A DNA stretch of 64,000 nt, taken from assembly GCA_031761875.1 (NCBI GenBank), contig CP134492.1, positions 248,001 to 312,000 on the forward strand, written 5' to 3'. The first letter of the stretch is position 1. The number at the start of each line of letters is the position of its first letter. Source of the DNA: Bacillaceae bacterium IKA-2 (GTDB lineage Bacteria; Bacillota; Bacilli; Bacillales; Anaerobacillaceae). The notes under the pieces are model-generated. The model was given only the letters and a program-made list of their open reading frames with translations, had not been told where the DNA came from and searched no databases. Both the position numbers and the translations under genes were made by a program. Positions 28,771-38,251 of this stretch are shown here, piece by piece.

Positions 28771-30285
28771 ATGATAGATTTTAATAATCGGTTAGAACAG
28801 CTCGAAAAAAAAATTAAAAGCTATACAAAAAAAAGCCATCAATCGGTTAAAAAATTTGTAAGTAAATATAAAAGAACCATGGGGACAAGCTTATTGGCAG
28901 CGACATTGTTAACAACAGTTATACATACTGATAGTGTAAAGGCTGAAGGTACTCCTAAACATAACTTAGAAACTCTATATCACGTCTATGTTGATGGTGC
29001 TCGAATTGGTACTATTGATGATGAAAACTCAATTGAAAGAATTATAGATGAGGCTATTAGGGAATACCAGGAAACTTATGAAGATCTTAATTTTATTCTT
29101 GGATCAGATGTAACGGTAGTACCGGAATTTGTTTTTAAATTAAAGGCTAATACAACTTCAACGCTAAGAGAACTTGAAAAAAGATTAGATATAAAAGCTG
29201 AGGCGGTCGCTTTAATTGTTGATGGAAAAGAAGTGGCTTATGTTAGAAGCGAAGAGGATTACGAGGAAGTTAGTAAAAAGTTAAAACTTCAATATGTCTC
29301 AGAGGATGAGTTAGCAAAAGTTATGGATGCAAAAGAAGAGGATACTTCCTTGGATGGACCATCTGTTGATGAAACAATGGTTTTAGATGTGAGACTTTCA
29401 AAAGAAATAGAAACTATGGAAATGGCAGTAGATCCTAAAAAAGTTTTATCTGTTAAGGAAGCGGTCAAACAATTAAATCTTGGGACGTTAGAGGATGATG
29501 TCTATCTTGTAGAACCTGGTGATGTATTAAGTACAATTGCGGTAGCACACGAGTTATCGAAAGAAGAACTTATCGCGCTTAATGCTAATATAACTGAAAA
29601 CACATTATTACAAATTGGTGCAGAATTAAATGTCACTGTATATGAACCGATTGTAAAGGTAATTGTCGAGGAAGCAAAGAAAGTCCAGGAAGAAATTAAA
29701 TTCCAAATAGAAACAAAAGATGATGCCAATATGTGGCGAGGCGATACAAAAGTTCAGCAAGAAGGACAAAATGGTGAGAGAGTTATTAGCTATAGTATTA
29801 CCCGGGAAAATGGTCGAATAATCGAAGAAGATATTGTTAGTGAAAAAATAATCAAGGAACCTGTAGATCATCTTGTTTTGAGAGGAATAAAGGTATCTAC
29901 ATCAAGAGGAACTGGGAAATTATCTTGGCCGGCGGTAGGTGGATACATTTCAAGTTACCAAGGAACACGCTGGGGAAGCTACCATAAAGGAATTGATATT
30001 GCAAGACCAACGAATCGTAACATTCTAGCAGCAGACAATGGCACAATTATTTTTGCGGGCTGGGATGGTGGTTATGGCAACAAAATAATTATCAATCATA
30101 ACAATGGTATGAGAACATTGTATGCACATTTAGCGTCTATTGATGTAAATGTAGGACAAACAGTTGCAAAAGGTCGAAAAATTGGTGTTATGGGTACAAC
30201 CGGAAATTCGACAGGAATTCATCTGCATTTTGAAGTATATCAAAATAACCAATTAAAAGATCCAATGAATTATTTAAATAGATGA
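28771..30285 (+). CDS. LysM-G5-M23 peptidoglycan endopeptidase
   Basis: This 504-residue exported wall hydrolase has a basic N-terminus and a hydrophobic segment (GTSLLAATLLTTVIHTDSVKA, about residues 37-57) as signal or anchor. A LysM domain follows (LVEPGDVLSTIAVAHELSKE, about 250-295). Then comes a G5-like domain (about 310-375) and the C-terminal M23 domain with zinc ligands HKGIDIA and HLHFEVY. It would cleave peptide cross-links in the wall. The gene lies directly before walR, whose regulon in Bacillus is made of such hydrolases; control by WalR is plausible, but I found no clean WalR box. GGGGGAGA precedes the ATG. Confidence 0.9.
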   Translation: MIDFNNRLEQLEKKIKSYTKKSHQSVKKFVSKYKRTMGTSLLAATLLTTVIHTDSVKAEGTPKHNLETLYHVYVDGARIGTIDDENSIERIIDEAIREYQETYEDLNFILGSDVTVVPEFVFKLKANTTSTLRELEKRLDIKAEAVALIVDGKEVAYVRSEEDYEEVSKKLKLQYVSEDELAKVMDAKEEDTSLDGPSVDETMVLDVRLSKEIETMEMAVDPKKVLSVKEAVKQLNLGTLEDDVYLVEPGDVLSTIAVAHELSKEELIALNANITENTLLQIGAELNVTVYEPIVKVIVEEAKKVQEEIKFQIETKDDANMWRGDTKVQQEGQNGERVISYSITRENGRIIEEDIVSEKIIKEPVDHLVLRGIKVSTSRGTGKLSWPAVGGYISSYQGTRWGSYHKGIDIARPTNRNILAADNGTIIFAGWDGGYGNKIIINHNNGMRTLYAHLASIDVNVGQTVAKGRKIGVMGTTGNSTGIHLHFEVYQNNQLKDPMNYLNR

Positions 30286-30321
30286 GTGAGTTTCACAAAG
30301 ATAAATAGTAGAAATTATTAC

Positions 30322-30417
30322 GGGCCTAGCACGTTTACCTAAGGTACCAGTGAATGAATCCTAAAAAATATAGGTTTTATTCACTGGTTACCTTATAAGC
30401 GACGCTAGCCCTTTTTA
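30322..30417 (+). terminator. Large hairpin terminator after M23 gene
   Basis: Two long arms starting GGGCCTAGC and ending GCTAGCCC, with an inner AAGGTACCAGTGAAT / ATTCACTGGTTACCTT pairing, are followed by TTTTT. At 96 nt it is much longer than the other terminators in the window. Confidence 0.8.
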
Positions 30418-30551
30418 TTTAGAGTATCCAAATTGTAGTCGATAAGAATATTCTTGTAGTATGATAAACTATAGAAGATATTAAAAAAATAGATAATTAT
30501 CATTGTTACTATTAAATAAAGTAGACGATCTCTAATCGGGAGTTGATTGAT

Positions 30552-31256
30552 ATGGAAAAAAGAATCTTAGTAGTTGATGATGAACAACCAATAGCGGATA
30601 TCTTGAAGTTCAATCTAGAAAAAGAAGGATATAAAGTTGAATGCGCTTATGATGGTGAGGAAGCTCTAAAAAAAGTTAGTGAATTTGATCCTGATTTACT
30701 TTTATTAGATATTATGCTTCCCCTTAAAGATGGTATGGAAGTTTGTCGGGAAATAAGAAAGAAGTATGACATGCCAATTATTATGCTTACGGCAAAAGAT
30801 TCTGAAATTGATAAAGTTCTAGGTTTAGAACTTGGTGCTGATGATTATGTAACAAAGCCGTTTAGTACGAGAGAGCTATTAGCTAGAGTCAAGGCTAATT
30901 TACGACGCCACCAACAAAAAAAAGAAGAATTATTTCCAGAAAAAAAAGAGTTATTTATTGGTTCATTAATTGTCCAACCAGATGCCTATTTAGTTACAAA
31001 ACGCGGTGTAGCAATCGAATTAACACATCGAGAATTTGAATTGATTTACTATTTAGCCAAACACATAGGACAAGTGATGACACGAGAGCATTTGCTACAA
31101 GCTGTCTGGGGATACGACTACTTTGGCGATGTAAGGACGGTCGACGTAACTGTAAGGAGATTAAGAGAAAAGGTAGAAGATAACCCTAGTAGTCCTAATT
31201 GGATTGTCACAAGACGAGGAGTAGGCTATTACTTAAAGAATTATGAGGAGATTTAA
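30552..31256 (+). CDS. walR: Response regulator WalR (YycF)
   Basis: This 234-residue OmpR-family regulator of cell-wall metabolism is essential in many Firmicutes. The receiver domain has ILVVDDE, the phospho-acceptor Asp in LLLLDIMLP, and MLTAK. The winged-helix DNA-binding domain has [16 protein letters not shown] and [13 protein letters not shown] 30552 is chosen (GGGAG at good distance) over the upstream TTG. It is the first gene of walRKHIJ. Confidence 0.97.
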   Translation: MEKRILVVDDEQPIADILKFNLEKEGYKVECAYDGEEALKKVSEFDPDLLLLDIMLPLKDGMEVCREIRKKYDMPIIMLTAKDSEIDKVLGLELGADDYVTKPFSTRELLARVKANLRRHQQKKEELFPEKKELFIGSLIVQPDAYLVTKRGVAIELTHREFELIYYLAKHIGQVMTREHLLQAVWGYDYFGDVRTVDVTVRRLREKVEDNPSSPNWIVTRRGVGYYLKNYEEI

Positions 31257-31261
31257 TTATT

Positions 31262-33088
31262 ATGCATAAAGTCGGTTTTTTAAAATCGATCCACGTAAAA
31301 ATTGTCATTATTTATGTTTTACTAATTTTAATAGCGATGCAAGTAATAGGGGTTTACTTTACGAAGCAGCTTGAGGACCAGTTCGTCGATAATTTCTTTG
31401 AAATGGTTGATGAGAGGGCAAATTTACTTGCTTATAACGTAGAACAAGAAATGAAAAAAACACGTGACGATACAACGCCAACATTGAGATCAGATATTAA
31501 TTTTCTTTTACGTGAGTTTTTTACAATTGACAATGCTGAAGCTCAAGTAATTGATAAAAATAAAGTAGTGATTAGCGTTTCTAGTTTCCAGAAACAGCAC
31601 GTTATTGGACAAAGGTCAACGGAAGTTCGCGTAAAAAGAGCTTTACTGGGAACCGAAGATGAAGATATCCTGCGTGATCAAAATACAGGTCATCGTATGA
31701 GAGTGTTAGCGGTTCCGGTTAAATCCGATAATGAAACGATAGGGGCTATTTATATTGAAGCTTCTATGGAAGAAATTTATGATCAAATGGAGGAAATCAA
31801 TCAAATTTTAATGACGGCGACAATTATAGCTTTATTATTTACCGCCACATTAGGAATACTTTTGGCACGAACGATTACTAGACCAATTTTGGATATGCGA
31901 GAGCAAGCACAAGTTTTAGGTAAAGGCGATTTTTCTAGGAAGGTCCATGTTTATGGAAAGGACGAAATTGGTCAATTAGCGATTACGTTTAACGAGTTAA
32001 CAAAGAAGATGAAGGAAGCAAAAGAAACTACGGAAGCGGAGAAACGTAAACTCAATTCGGTACTTTCTCATATGACAGATGGTGTCATTGCCACTGATAA
32101 AAACGGCAAAATAATTATCATGAATAAGCAGGCAGAAATCATTTTAAATGTTTTACAAGAAGAGGTTCTTGGATTATTAATTGTCGAGTTACTTCGCTTA
32201 CCTAGTGATATGACAATCGAAAGTTTGTATAAACAAAAAAATTCACTTTATTTAGATTTTAGTGACGAGAATAAACCGTTTTTGTTAGAAGCTAAATTTT
32301 CTGTTATTCAAAAAGAAGCAGGTGATAATAACGGGCTAATTACTGTTCTGCATGATGTTACTGAGCAGGAAAAAATTGAGCAGGAACGCCGTGAATTTGT
32401 TGCTAATGTTTCCCATGAATTACGGACTCCGCTCACGTCAATGAGAAGTTACCTTGAAGCTCTTCAAGAGGGCGCTCTAAATGATCCGGATATTGGGCCG
32501 AAATTTTTAAATGTAGCTCAAACAGAAACAGAGCGGATGATCCGGTTAGTGAATGATTTACTTCAATTATCAAAAATGGATAGTAAAGATTATCGTATTA
32601 ATTTAGAAACAATTGACGTCACTAAGGTATTAAATAGTGTTATTGATCGATATGAACTAGTTTCCAATAGTGAAAAAATTTATTTCCGGCGAAATATTAT
32701 AAATCAAACAACATTTGCGACAGTAGACCGGGATAAGATTATTCAGGTTTTCGATAATATTTTATCTAATGCTGTAAAGTATTCGCCAGAGGGTGGAAAA
32801 ATTTCTGTTACTGTTGAGGAAAAAGAAAAGCATTTGAAAATAACCGTTAGTGATGAAGGGGTCGGTATTCCACAGGAAAGTCTTTCACAAGTATTCGAGC
32901 GTTTTTATCGTGTTGATAAAGCCAGGTCTAGACGTTTAGGTGGTACGGGACTTGGCCTTGCAATTGCAAAACAAATTATTATCGCACACGGCGGTTCAAT
33001 TGAGCTTGTTAGTGAATGGACTGTTGGAACAACAATTACGTTAACATTACCTTATTCAGCAGTGGAGGTGGTGGATTTCAATGATTGA
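31262..33088 (+). CDS. walK: Sensor histidine kinase WalK (YycG)
   Basis: This 608-residue kinase has an N-terminal membrane segment (about residues 14-32), an extracellular PAS-like domain and a second segment (about 183-203). HAMP (TRPILDMREQA) and cytoplasmic PAS (GVIATDKNGKI) domains follow. Next are the H box (FVANVSHELRTPLTSM) and an HATPase_c domain (DNILSNAVKYSPEGG, GGTGLGLAIAK). It overlaps walH by 8 nt. All kinase motifs are intact. Confidence 0.97.
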   Translation: MHKVGFLKSIHVKIVIIYVLLILIAMQVIGVYFTKQLEDQFVDNFFEMVDERANLLAYNVEQEMKKTRDDTTPTLRSDINFLLREFFTIDNAEAQVIDKNKVVISVSSFQKQHVIGQRSTEVRVKRALLGTEDEDILRDQNTGHRMRVLAVPVKSDNETIGAIYIEASMEEIYDQMEEINQILMTATIIALLFTATLGILLARTITRPILDMREQAQVLGKGDFSRKVHVYGKDEIGQLAITFNELTKKMKEAKETTEAEKRKLNSVLSHMTDGVIATDKNGKIIIMNKQAEIILNVLQEEVLGLLIVELLRLPSDMTIESLYKQKNSLYLDFSDENKPFLLEAKFSVIQKEAGDNNGLITVLHDVTEQEKIEQERREFVANVSHELRTPLTSMRSYLEALQEGALNDPDIGPKFLNVAQTETERMIRLVNDLLQLSKMDSKDYRINLETIDVTKVLNSVIDRYELVSNSEKIYFRRNIINQTTFATVDRDKIIQVFDNILSNAVKYSPEGGKISVTVEEKEKHLKITVSDEGVGIPQESLSQVFERFYRVDKARSRRLGGTGLGLAIAKQIIIAHGGSIELVSEWTVGTTITLTLPYSAVEVVDFND

Positions 33089-34445
33089 GAATTTAAAAAC
33101 TATGGTTCTTTGGTTATTAATTTTATTAAGTGTTTTTTTAACGTATCAAATTTGGACGTTCCAACCTGAATATGCGATTTTGAAAAGTGCCGAGTATATT
33201 GATAACCTCCAAATTGGTGAGGAAAAAAGCTTACAAGAAGTTATTAAGCCGAAGCATATTGTTTTTCATCATCAAGAAAGCTCTTTCTCACCTAGTAACC
33301 AACTAGAGATCAATGACACTTTGTATGAAGAATTATTTCAAGGTTTAACGTTTGAGAATTTTTCTCCACTAAGCAATCTAGAACTGAGGGATAATCGTCA
33401 GTCCAACACTGAGCTAGAATTTATATTTCCTGATAGTATTCCAGCAGAAGTTATCATAGAGCTCTTTCAAATTAATAGTAGTGAGCAATTTTTATTGCAA
33501 GGTATAGACCAGGTAGTTTTTTCAACAATTGAAATCGGCGAGGAAGAACAAGTTAGAGTCAGGTTCGTCTCACTCAAAGAAAAACTTACAAGTGAAGCTG
33601 TCACTAATTTATCAGTTAGTAGATTTGAAGAAGCGGTTATGGATTCTATATCAGAATTGTCTTATCCAGTTTTTTCTTATGTATTGATTAATTATGGAAA
33701 TGGTTATATGAAAAAAGTCTATTTACCTGATGATACTCTAGAAATGGATAGTGCTATCTATTTATCTAAACCAATAGCACCAGAACATTTTAAACAGTCG
33801 TTGTTTAGCGATCCTAGTTTTGTAAAGAATTATTTGCAATCTAATGGAGAAGAGTCATTTACGGATGGAAATAGAATGGTTAACGTTTTAAATAGTGGAA
33901 ATGTACTAAGATATATCAATCCTGGTTATGGAGATACAGCCGATCGAAGTAGCAAATCGTCATTAAATAGTTCTCTTGATTTTTTAAATGGTCACGGGGG
34001 ACTAACGAATCCATTCTATTTTGATTCAGTAAAATCAGTTGCGACCAGCGAAGAAATTACTTTTCGTCTCGCCGTTGGAGGGCATCCTGTATACGAATCA
34101 AACTTCTATGACGTTAATAATCTATTTGAAATCACATTAACCCGAGTTGGGGGTAATCAATTTGAACAATATATCCGACCTTTATTTTATATTGAAGCAG
34201 ATCCGATAAATAGTGTAATAACAACAAAATTGCCATCTGGCCATGAACTCATTGATTTGTTAAAAAATCAAGTTGGCTTTGATCGATATCTATTAACAGA
34301 TATAAATAATGGCTTTAAGATGAATAAACGCCAATCAATTATTACATTTGAGCCAAGCTGGTTTATCCAGTACAACGGCAAATGGGAAAGTATCAGTGTT
34401 GCAGAAACCGATGATAGCGAGGTGATATTCGGTGGACTGGAGTAG
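33081..34445 (+). CDS. walH: WalK regulator WalH (YycH)
   Basis: This 454-residue membrane-anchored protein has one N-terminal transmembrane helix (MVLWLLILLSVFLTYQIW) and a large extracellular part. Identified by position between walK and walI, by length and topology, and by family-like segments. In B. subtilis YycH and YycI form a complex that modulates WalK. It overlaps walK (8 nt) and walI (14 nt). Confidence 0.92.
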   Translation: MIENLKTMVLWLLILLSVFLTYQIWTFQPEYAILKSAEYIDNLQIGEEKSLQEVIKPKHIVFHHQESSFSPSNQLEINDTLYEELFQGLTFENFSPLSNLELRDNRQSNTELEFIFPDSIPAEVIIELFQINSSEQFLLQGIDQVVFSTIEIGEEEQVRVRFVSLKEKLTSEAVTNLSVSRFEEAVMDSISELSYPVFSYVLINYGNGYMKKVYLPDDTLEMDSAIYLSKPIAPEHFKQSLFSDPSFVKNYLQSNGEESFTDGNRMVNVLNSGNVLRYINPGYGDTADRSSKSSLNSSLDFLNGHGGLTNPFYFDSVKSVATSEEITFRLAVGGHPVYESNFYDVNNLFEITLTRVGGNQFEQYIRPLFYIEADPINSVITTKLPSGHELIDLLKNQVGFDRYLLTDINNGFKMNKRQSIITFEPSWFIQYNGKWESISVAETDDSEVIFGGLE

Positions 34446-35226
34446 AGCAAAAACAACTTTTATTTTGACATTTTTGCTATTAAATATTTTTCTTGGCTAT
34501 CAATTGAATGAAAAAAGAGAGGCTAGTAAGATAAGTTTAATACTAGAGGCAACATTACAAGAACGGCTTTCAGAAATGAATATTACGATTGTTGCTGATC
34601 TTCATGAAGAAGAGCTTTCATGGACATATATTAGTGGTTCTCCTGATATTTCTATCGATACTTTGATTGCTGAAAAAATGGTGACACAGCAAATAGAAGC
34701 AGTAAATGATGAAACAGTAGTCGTCATTTTGAAAAATCCCTACTCTTTAAACCAAGTCGATCGTAGCATCAAATCTCAAGCAGAGATGTTTGTTTTAGAA
34801 AATATTATTTATGGTGATGAATTTCGTTTTAGTCATTATGATGAAAGCTTAAAGCAAATATATTTTTACCAAACGTTCGAAGGAAAAAAAGTTGATAATT
34901 ATGAAAGTGGTCACTTGCCATTGCTGCTTCAGTTAGATAAAGATTTAAAAATCATTCACTATGAGCAAGATTATTTAGTGTTCCAACCGCTCCAACCACC
35001 GGGAAGAGAACAACAAATTTTCGCAAGTACAAAAGCGATTGAAAAATTGTTTAATGAGCAGTTAATTCCATCTGATAGCGAAATAAATAAAGTAGAATTA
35101 AGTTACTTTAGTTTTTTTAAACCGCATGGTGAAGTTCAAGTGTTTGCGCCAATGTGGAATATTAAAGTTAATGATCAAATGTACTATGTAAATGCCATCG
35201 ACGGTGCTATTCAAAATATACAATAA
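34432..35226 (+). CDS. walI: WalK regulator WalI (YycI)
   Basis: This 264-residue protein begins [20 protein letters not shown], the typical YycI start with one transmembrane helix, and its extracellular domain ends in [11 protein letters not shown]. Partner of WalH. Overlaps the end of walH. Confidence 0.93.
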   Translation: MDWSRAKTTFILTFLLLNIFLGYQLNEKREASKISLILEATLQERLSEMNITIVADLHEEELSWTYISGSPDISIDTLIAEKMVTQQIEAVNDETVVVILKNPYSLNQVDRSIKSQAEMFVLENIIYGDEFRFSHYDESLKQIYFYQTFEGKKVDNYESGHLPLLLQLDKDLKIIHYEQDYLVFQPLQPPGREQQIFASTKAIEKLFNEQLIPSDSEINKVELSYFSFFKPHGEVQVFAPMWNIKVNDQMYYVNAIDGAIQNIQ

Positions 35227-35240
35227 TGGAGAGAGCTTAC

Positions 35241-36035
35241 ATGAGTTTATGTTTCAGTGTTTTAGCCAGCGGGAGTACAGGAAATGCCATATATATTGCT
35301 ACTGAAAAACAACGAATTTTGGTAGATGCCGGTTTAAGTGGAAAGGCAATGGACTCGCTTTTTAAAAAAATTGACTGTTGTCCGAGTAAATTAGATGCTA
35401 TTCTCGTTACCCATGAGCATATTGATCATATCAAGGGTGTCGGAATACTAGCAAGAAAATATAATATTCCTGTTTACGCAAATGAAAAAACATGGCAGGC
35501 AATGGAACCGGCTTTAGGAAAGATTTCACTAGAGCAAAAATGTATTTTTAAAATGGAAGAAACGAAAATGTTTGGCGATATTGATATTGAATCTTTTGGT
35601 GTTTCACATGATGCAGCAGAGCCAATGTTTTACGTGTTTCATCATGAAGGAAAAAAACTTTCGTTAATTACTGATACAGGCTATGTTAGTGAGAGAATGA
35701 AAGGAACAATAAAAGATTCTGATGTATTTATTTTTGAGTCAAACCATGATATGAACATGCTTAGAATGTGCCATTATCCATGGAGTGTTAAGCGTCGTAT
35801 TTTAGGTGATGTTGGCCACGTATCAAATGAAGATGCTGCACTTGCTTTAGCTGACGTTATTGGTAAAAAGTCTACCCGTATTTACTTAGCACACTTAAGT
35901 AAAGATAACAATATGAAAGACCTTGCTTACTTAACTGTCCAGCAAACCTTAGCTGAGCAGGGTTTTGAGCTAGGAGAGAATTTAAAGTTATTAGGTACAG
36001 ATCCCCTAAAACCCACGGAGTTTGTAGCGGTTTAG
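35241..36035 (+). CDS. walJ: MBL-fold metallo-hydrolase WalJ (YycJ)
   Basis: This 264-residue metallo-beta-lactamase-fold nuclease-like protein has the zinc motif [11 protein letters not shown] (HxHxDH), then [12 protein letters not shown] and LAHLSKDN. YycJ-type proteins are thought to be DNA or RNA exonucleases. ATG 35241 is preferred ([16 protein letters not shown], the family N-terminus; GGAGAG upstream) over the ATG at 35226. Confidence 0.95.
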   Translation: MSLCFSVLASGSTGNAIYIATEKQRILVDAGLSGKAMDSLFKKIDCCPSKLDAILVTHEHIDHIKGVGILARKYNIPVYANEKTWQAMEPALGKISLEQKCIFKMEETKMFGDIDIESFGVSHDAAEPMFYVFHHEGKKLSLITDTGYVSERMKGTIKDSDVFIFESNHDMNMLRMCHYPWSVKRRILGDVGHVSNEDAALALADVIGKKSTRIYLAHLSKDNNMKDLAYLTVQQTLAEQGFELGENLKLLGTDPLKPTEFVAV

Positions 36036-36115
36036 AATATTGTCTGATCGGGAATATCTTTTAAGGGAAAAATAAAATTAATAGACAGATTTATCTTAAA
36101 AGGGGGGGAATTAAA

Positions 36116-37336
36116 ATGGGATATTACGATGAACACTATTCAACAGGAACAAGACGAGCGAAAAACAGCGCCAAGGAGATTGGCATTACAGCTTTTATTA
36201 GTTCTCTATTTGGGGCTTTTATCGTACTAGTTTCGGTTCCATTGTTAGCCAACTACGGATTACTGCCATATGAAGTCGTATCGAAAGAACAAAATATTGA
36301 AACAGCTACTACTGAAGGCACAGACAATTTAGCACAGACAGATAATTCATTAAATATCACAGTGAATTCAGAAATTATTGATGCTGTCGAACGTGTATCA
36401 GAGTCGGTTGTTGGTGTAATTAATTTAGGGCAAGCGAGTGCTTGGTCTGCAAGTGGGGGTGAAGGAACTGGCTCTGGCGTTGTCTATAAAATAACAAACG
36501 ACCATGCCTATATTGTAACAAATCATCATGTTATTGATGGAGCTCAAGAAATTGAAGTTAGTTTAAGTGATGGATCAAGAGTTTCAGCTGAATTATTAGG
36601 GTTTGACGTCATTACTGATTTAGCTGTTCTACAAATACCTCCTATAGGCGTCAATACTGTTGCTGAATTTGGTAACTCGGAGTTACTTAGAGTAGGCGAA
36701 CCAGCAATTGCAATTGGTAATCCATTAGGTTTACAATTTTCAAGAACAGTAACCCAAGGTATAATTAGTGCAACAGAAAGAAGTGTACCGGTTGATTTAA
36801 ATAAAGATGGCCGTGTAGATTGGGAAGCAGAGGTTTTACAAACTGATGCAGCCATTAATCCAGGTAACAGTGGTGGTGCGCTTATTAATATTCAAGGTCA
36901 AGTAATTGGAATTAATTCTATGAAAATTGCAGGTTCCGTTGAAGGAATTGGTTTTTCAATACCGAGCGCTATCGCGGTACCTGTTATCAATGATATAGAA
37001 ACATATGGTGAAGTTCAGCGTCCGCAAATGGGTATTGTCATTCGCTCTCTTTCTGAGATACCAAGCAATCATTGGGACGAAACTTTTAATTTACCAGGTG
37101 AGGTCAAGACAGGTGTTGTTCTAGAGGGTGTCGAACCACTGAGTCCCGCCGATGAAGCGGGTTTAGAGCAGTATGATGTTATCATCGAGTTAGATGGTCA
37201 AGCAATTCAAGATACTCATGATTTAAGAAAACATTTATACACGAAAAAGAAAATTGGTGACGATTTAGAAGTGACGTTTTATCGCGATGGACAGAGACAA
37301 ACGACAACGTTAACGCTAGTTAAGCAAGCGTTATAA
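36116..37336 (+). CDS. htrC: HtrA-family serine protease (HtrC/YycK type)
   Basis: This 406-residue membrane-anchored protease has an N-terminal cytoplasmic segment, a transmembrane helix (about residues 26-52), and a trypsin-like domain with His in VTNHHVIDG, Asp in ITDLAVLQI and Ser in NPGNSGGALIN. One C-terminal PDZ domain follows (about 305-400). It acts outside the membrane in protein quality control. The wal operon position matches B. subtilis yycK. AAAGGGGGGG precedes the ATG. Confidence 0.93.
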   Translation: MGYYDEHYSTGTRRAKNSAKEIGITAFISSLFGAFIVLVSVPLLANYGLLPYEVVSKEQNIETATTEGTDNLAQTDNSLNITVNSEIIDAVERVSESVVGVINLGQASAWSASGGEGTGSGVVYKITNDHAYIVTNHHVIDGAQEIEVSLSDGSRVSAELLGFDVITDLAVLQIPPIGVNTVAEFGNSELLRVGEPAIAIGNPLGLQFSRTVTQGIISATERSVPVDLNKDGRVDWEAEVLQTDAAINPGNSGGALINIQGQVIGINSMKIAGSVEGIGFSIPSAIAVPVINDIETYGEVQRPQMGIVIRSLSEIPSNHWDETFNLPGEVKTGVVLEGVEPLSPADEAGLEQYDVIIELDGQAIQDTHDLRKHLYTKKKIGDDLEVTFYRDGQRQTTTLTLVKQAL

Positions 37337-37347
37337 AATAGGTAGAG

Positions 37348-37388
37348 AAAAGTCTGTTCACATGTTAATATGGGGGCAGACTTTTTTT
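37348..37388 (+). terminator. Terminator after htrC
   Basis: AAAAGTCTG / CAGACTTTTTTT stem with a 20-nt loop. Confidence 0.8.
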
Positions 37389-37413
37389 GAAAGATTTTAT
37401 AATATGCCGATGT

Positions 37414-37747
37414 CGTGGATAAAGTTGTTGAAAACAGATACAATGGCTAGAAATACTTAGGATAAATTCAAATTAAATTCGTTAAGGGTAATAACCTTGA
37501 CTGAGCATAACTTTATTAGTCTTGCGTTAAGGAGGTTGAAATCAATGTATTATTGCTGTGAAGAGCATGTTGAGTTAGCGATCGATATGATTGTGGATGA
37601 AGAAGAAAAGGCACCGATAATGGAAAAATTGAATGCCGGAAAAGAGTTATCCACATTGTGTACATTTTGCACAGAGACAGCCATTTATAAACTCAGCGCA
37701 TAAGTTAACAAGTTGTCTGTGGATATGTGGACAACTTTTGTGGATAA
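37414..37747. promoter_or_regulatory. DnaA-box cluster around the CxxH/CxxC gene, before rlmH
   Basis: Boxes lie at 37414-37422 (CGTGGATAA), 37647-37655 (TTATCCACA, perfect), 37718-37726 (TGTGGATAT) and 37739-37747 (TGTGGATAA, perfect). Four boxes within 335 bp, two of them perfect, are well above chance at this base composition. It may titrate DnaA or regulate rlmH. Confidence 0.7.
37545..37703 (+). CDS. CxxH/CxxC small protein (BA_5709 type)
   Basis: This 52-residue protein begins MYYCCEEHVELAID and contains CTFCTET, the CxxH and CxxC pairs that name the family. A zinc site is likely; the function is unknown. AAGGAGG lies 9 nt before ATG 37545; upstream in-frame starts are not needed. Found before rlmH in many Bacilli. 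Confidence 0.88.
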   Translation: MYYCCEEHVELAIDMIVDEEEKAPIMEKLNAGKELSTLCTFCTETAIYKLSA

Positions 37748-37771
37748 CATTTGAGGGTGGTGAAAAATAAC

Positions 37772-38251
37772 GTGAATATCTCGATTGTTACTGTTGGAAA
37801 ACTTAAAGAAAAATATTTAATGAATGGAATTAATGAATACATAAAAAGATTAACTTCGTATGCCAAAGTAGAGATAATCGAATTGCCAGACGAAAAAGCT
37901 CCTGAAAATTTGAGTGAGGCCCAAATGCAGCAAGTAAAGGATAAGGAAGGTGAACGTATTTTAGCAAAGGTCGACGAGGACGCTTACGTCGTCGTCCTCG
38001 CAATCGAAGGCGAGTTGTGGAGTTCAGAGAAGCTAGCAAAGGAACTAGACAAGCTGGGCACGTATGGACGCAGCAAAGTGGCTTTTGTTATTGGAGGCTC
38101 GCTTGGTTTGAGTGCCGCCGTGATGCAGCGAGGTGATGCCGCCCTTTCGTTTTCGAGAATGACGTTCCCGCACCAGCTGATGCGCTTGATTTTAGTTGAG
38201 CAAGTCTACAGGGCGTTCAGGATCAATAGGGGTGAACCGTATCATAAGTGA
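37772..38251 (+). CDS. rlmH: 23S rRNA (pseudouridine1915-N3)-methyltransferase RlmH
   Basis: This 159-residue SPOUT methyltransferase has an [16 protein letters not shown] start, the SAM-binding loop [10 protein letters not shown] and the C-terminal [24 protein letters not shown] 37772 has GAGGGTGG upstream. The last codons (TAT CAT AAG TGA) lie in a direct repeat that reappears at 51718-51738: a mobile element is inserted here. The insertion leaves RlmH intact, as with staphylococcal SCC elements in the same gene. Confidence 0.97.
   Translation: MNISIVTVGKLKEKYLMNGINEYIKRLTSYAKVEIIELPDEKAPENLSEAQMQQVKDKEGERILAKVDEDAYVVVLAIEGELWSSEKLAKELDKLGTYGRSKVAFVIGGSLGLSAAVMQRGDAALSFSRMTFPHQLMRLILVEQVYRAFRINRGEPYHK

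Noticed and set aside
29797-29812. Possible Noc-binding site TATTACCCGGGAAAAT inside the M23 gene
   Set aside because: Three mismatches to the palindromic consensus; a single site within coding sequence is not convincing without binding data.
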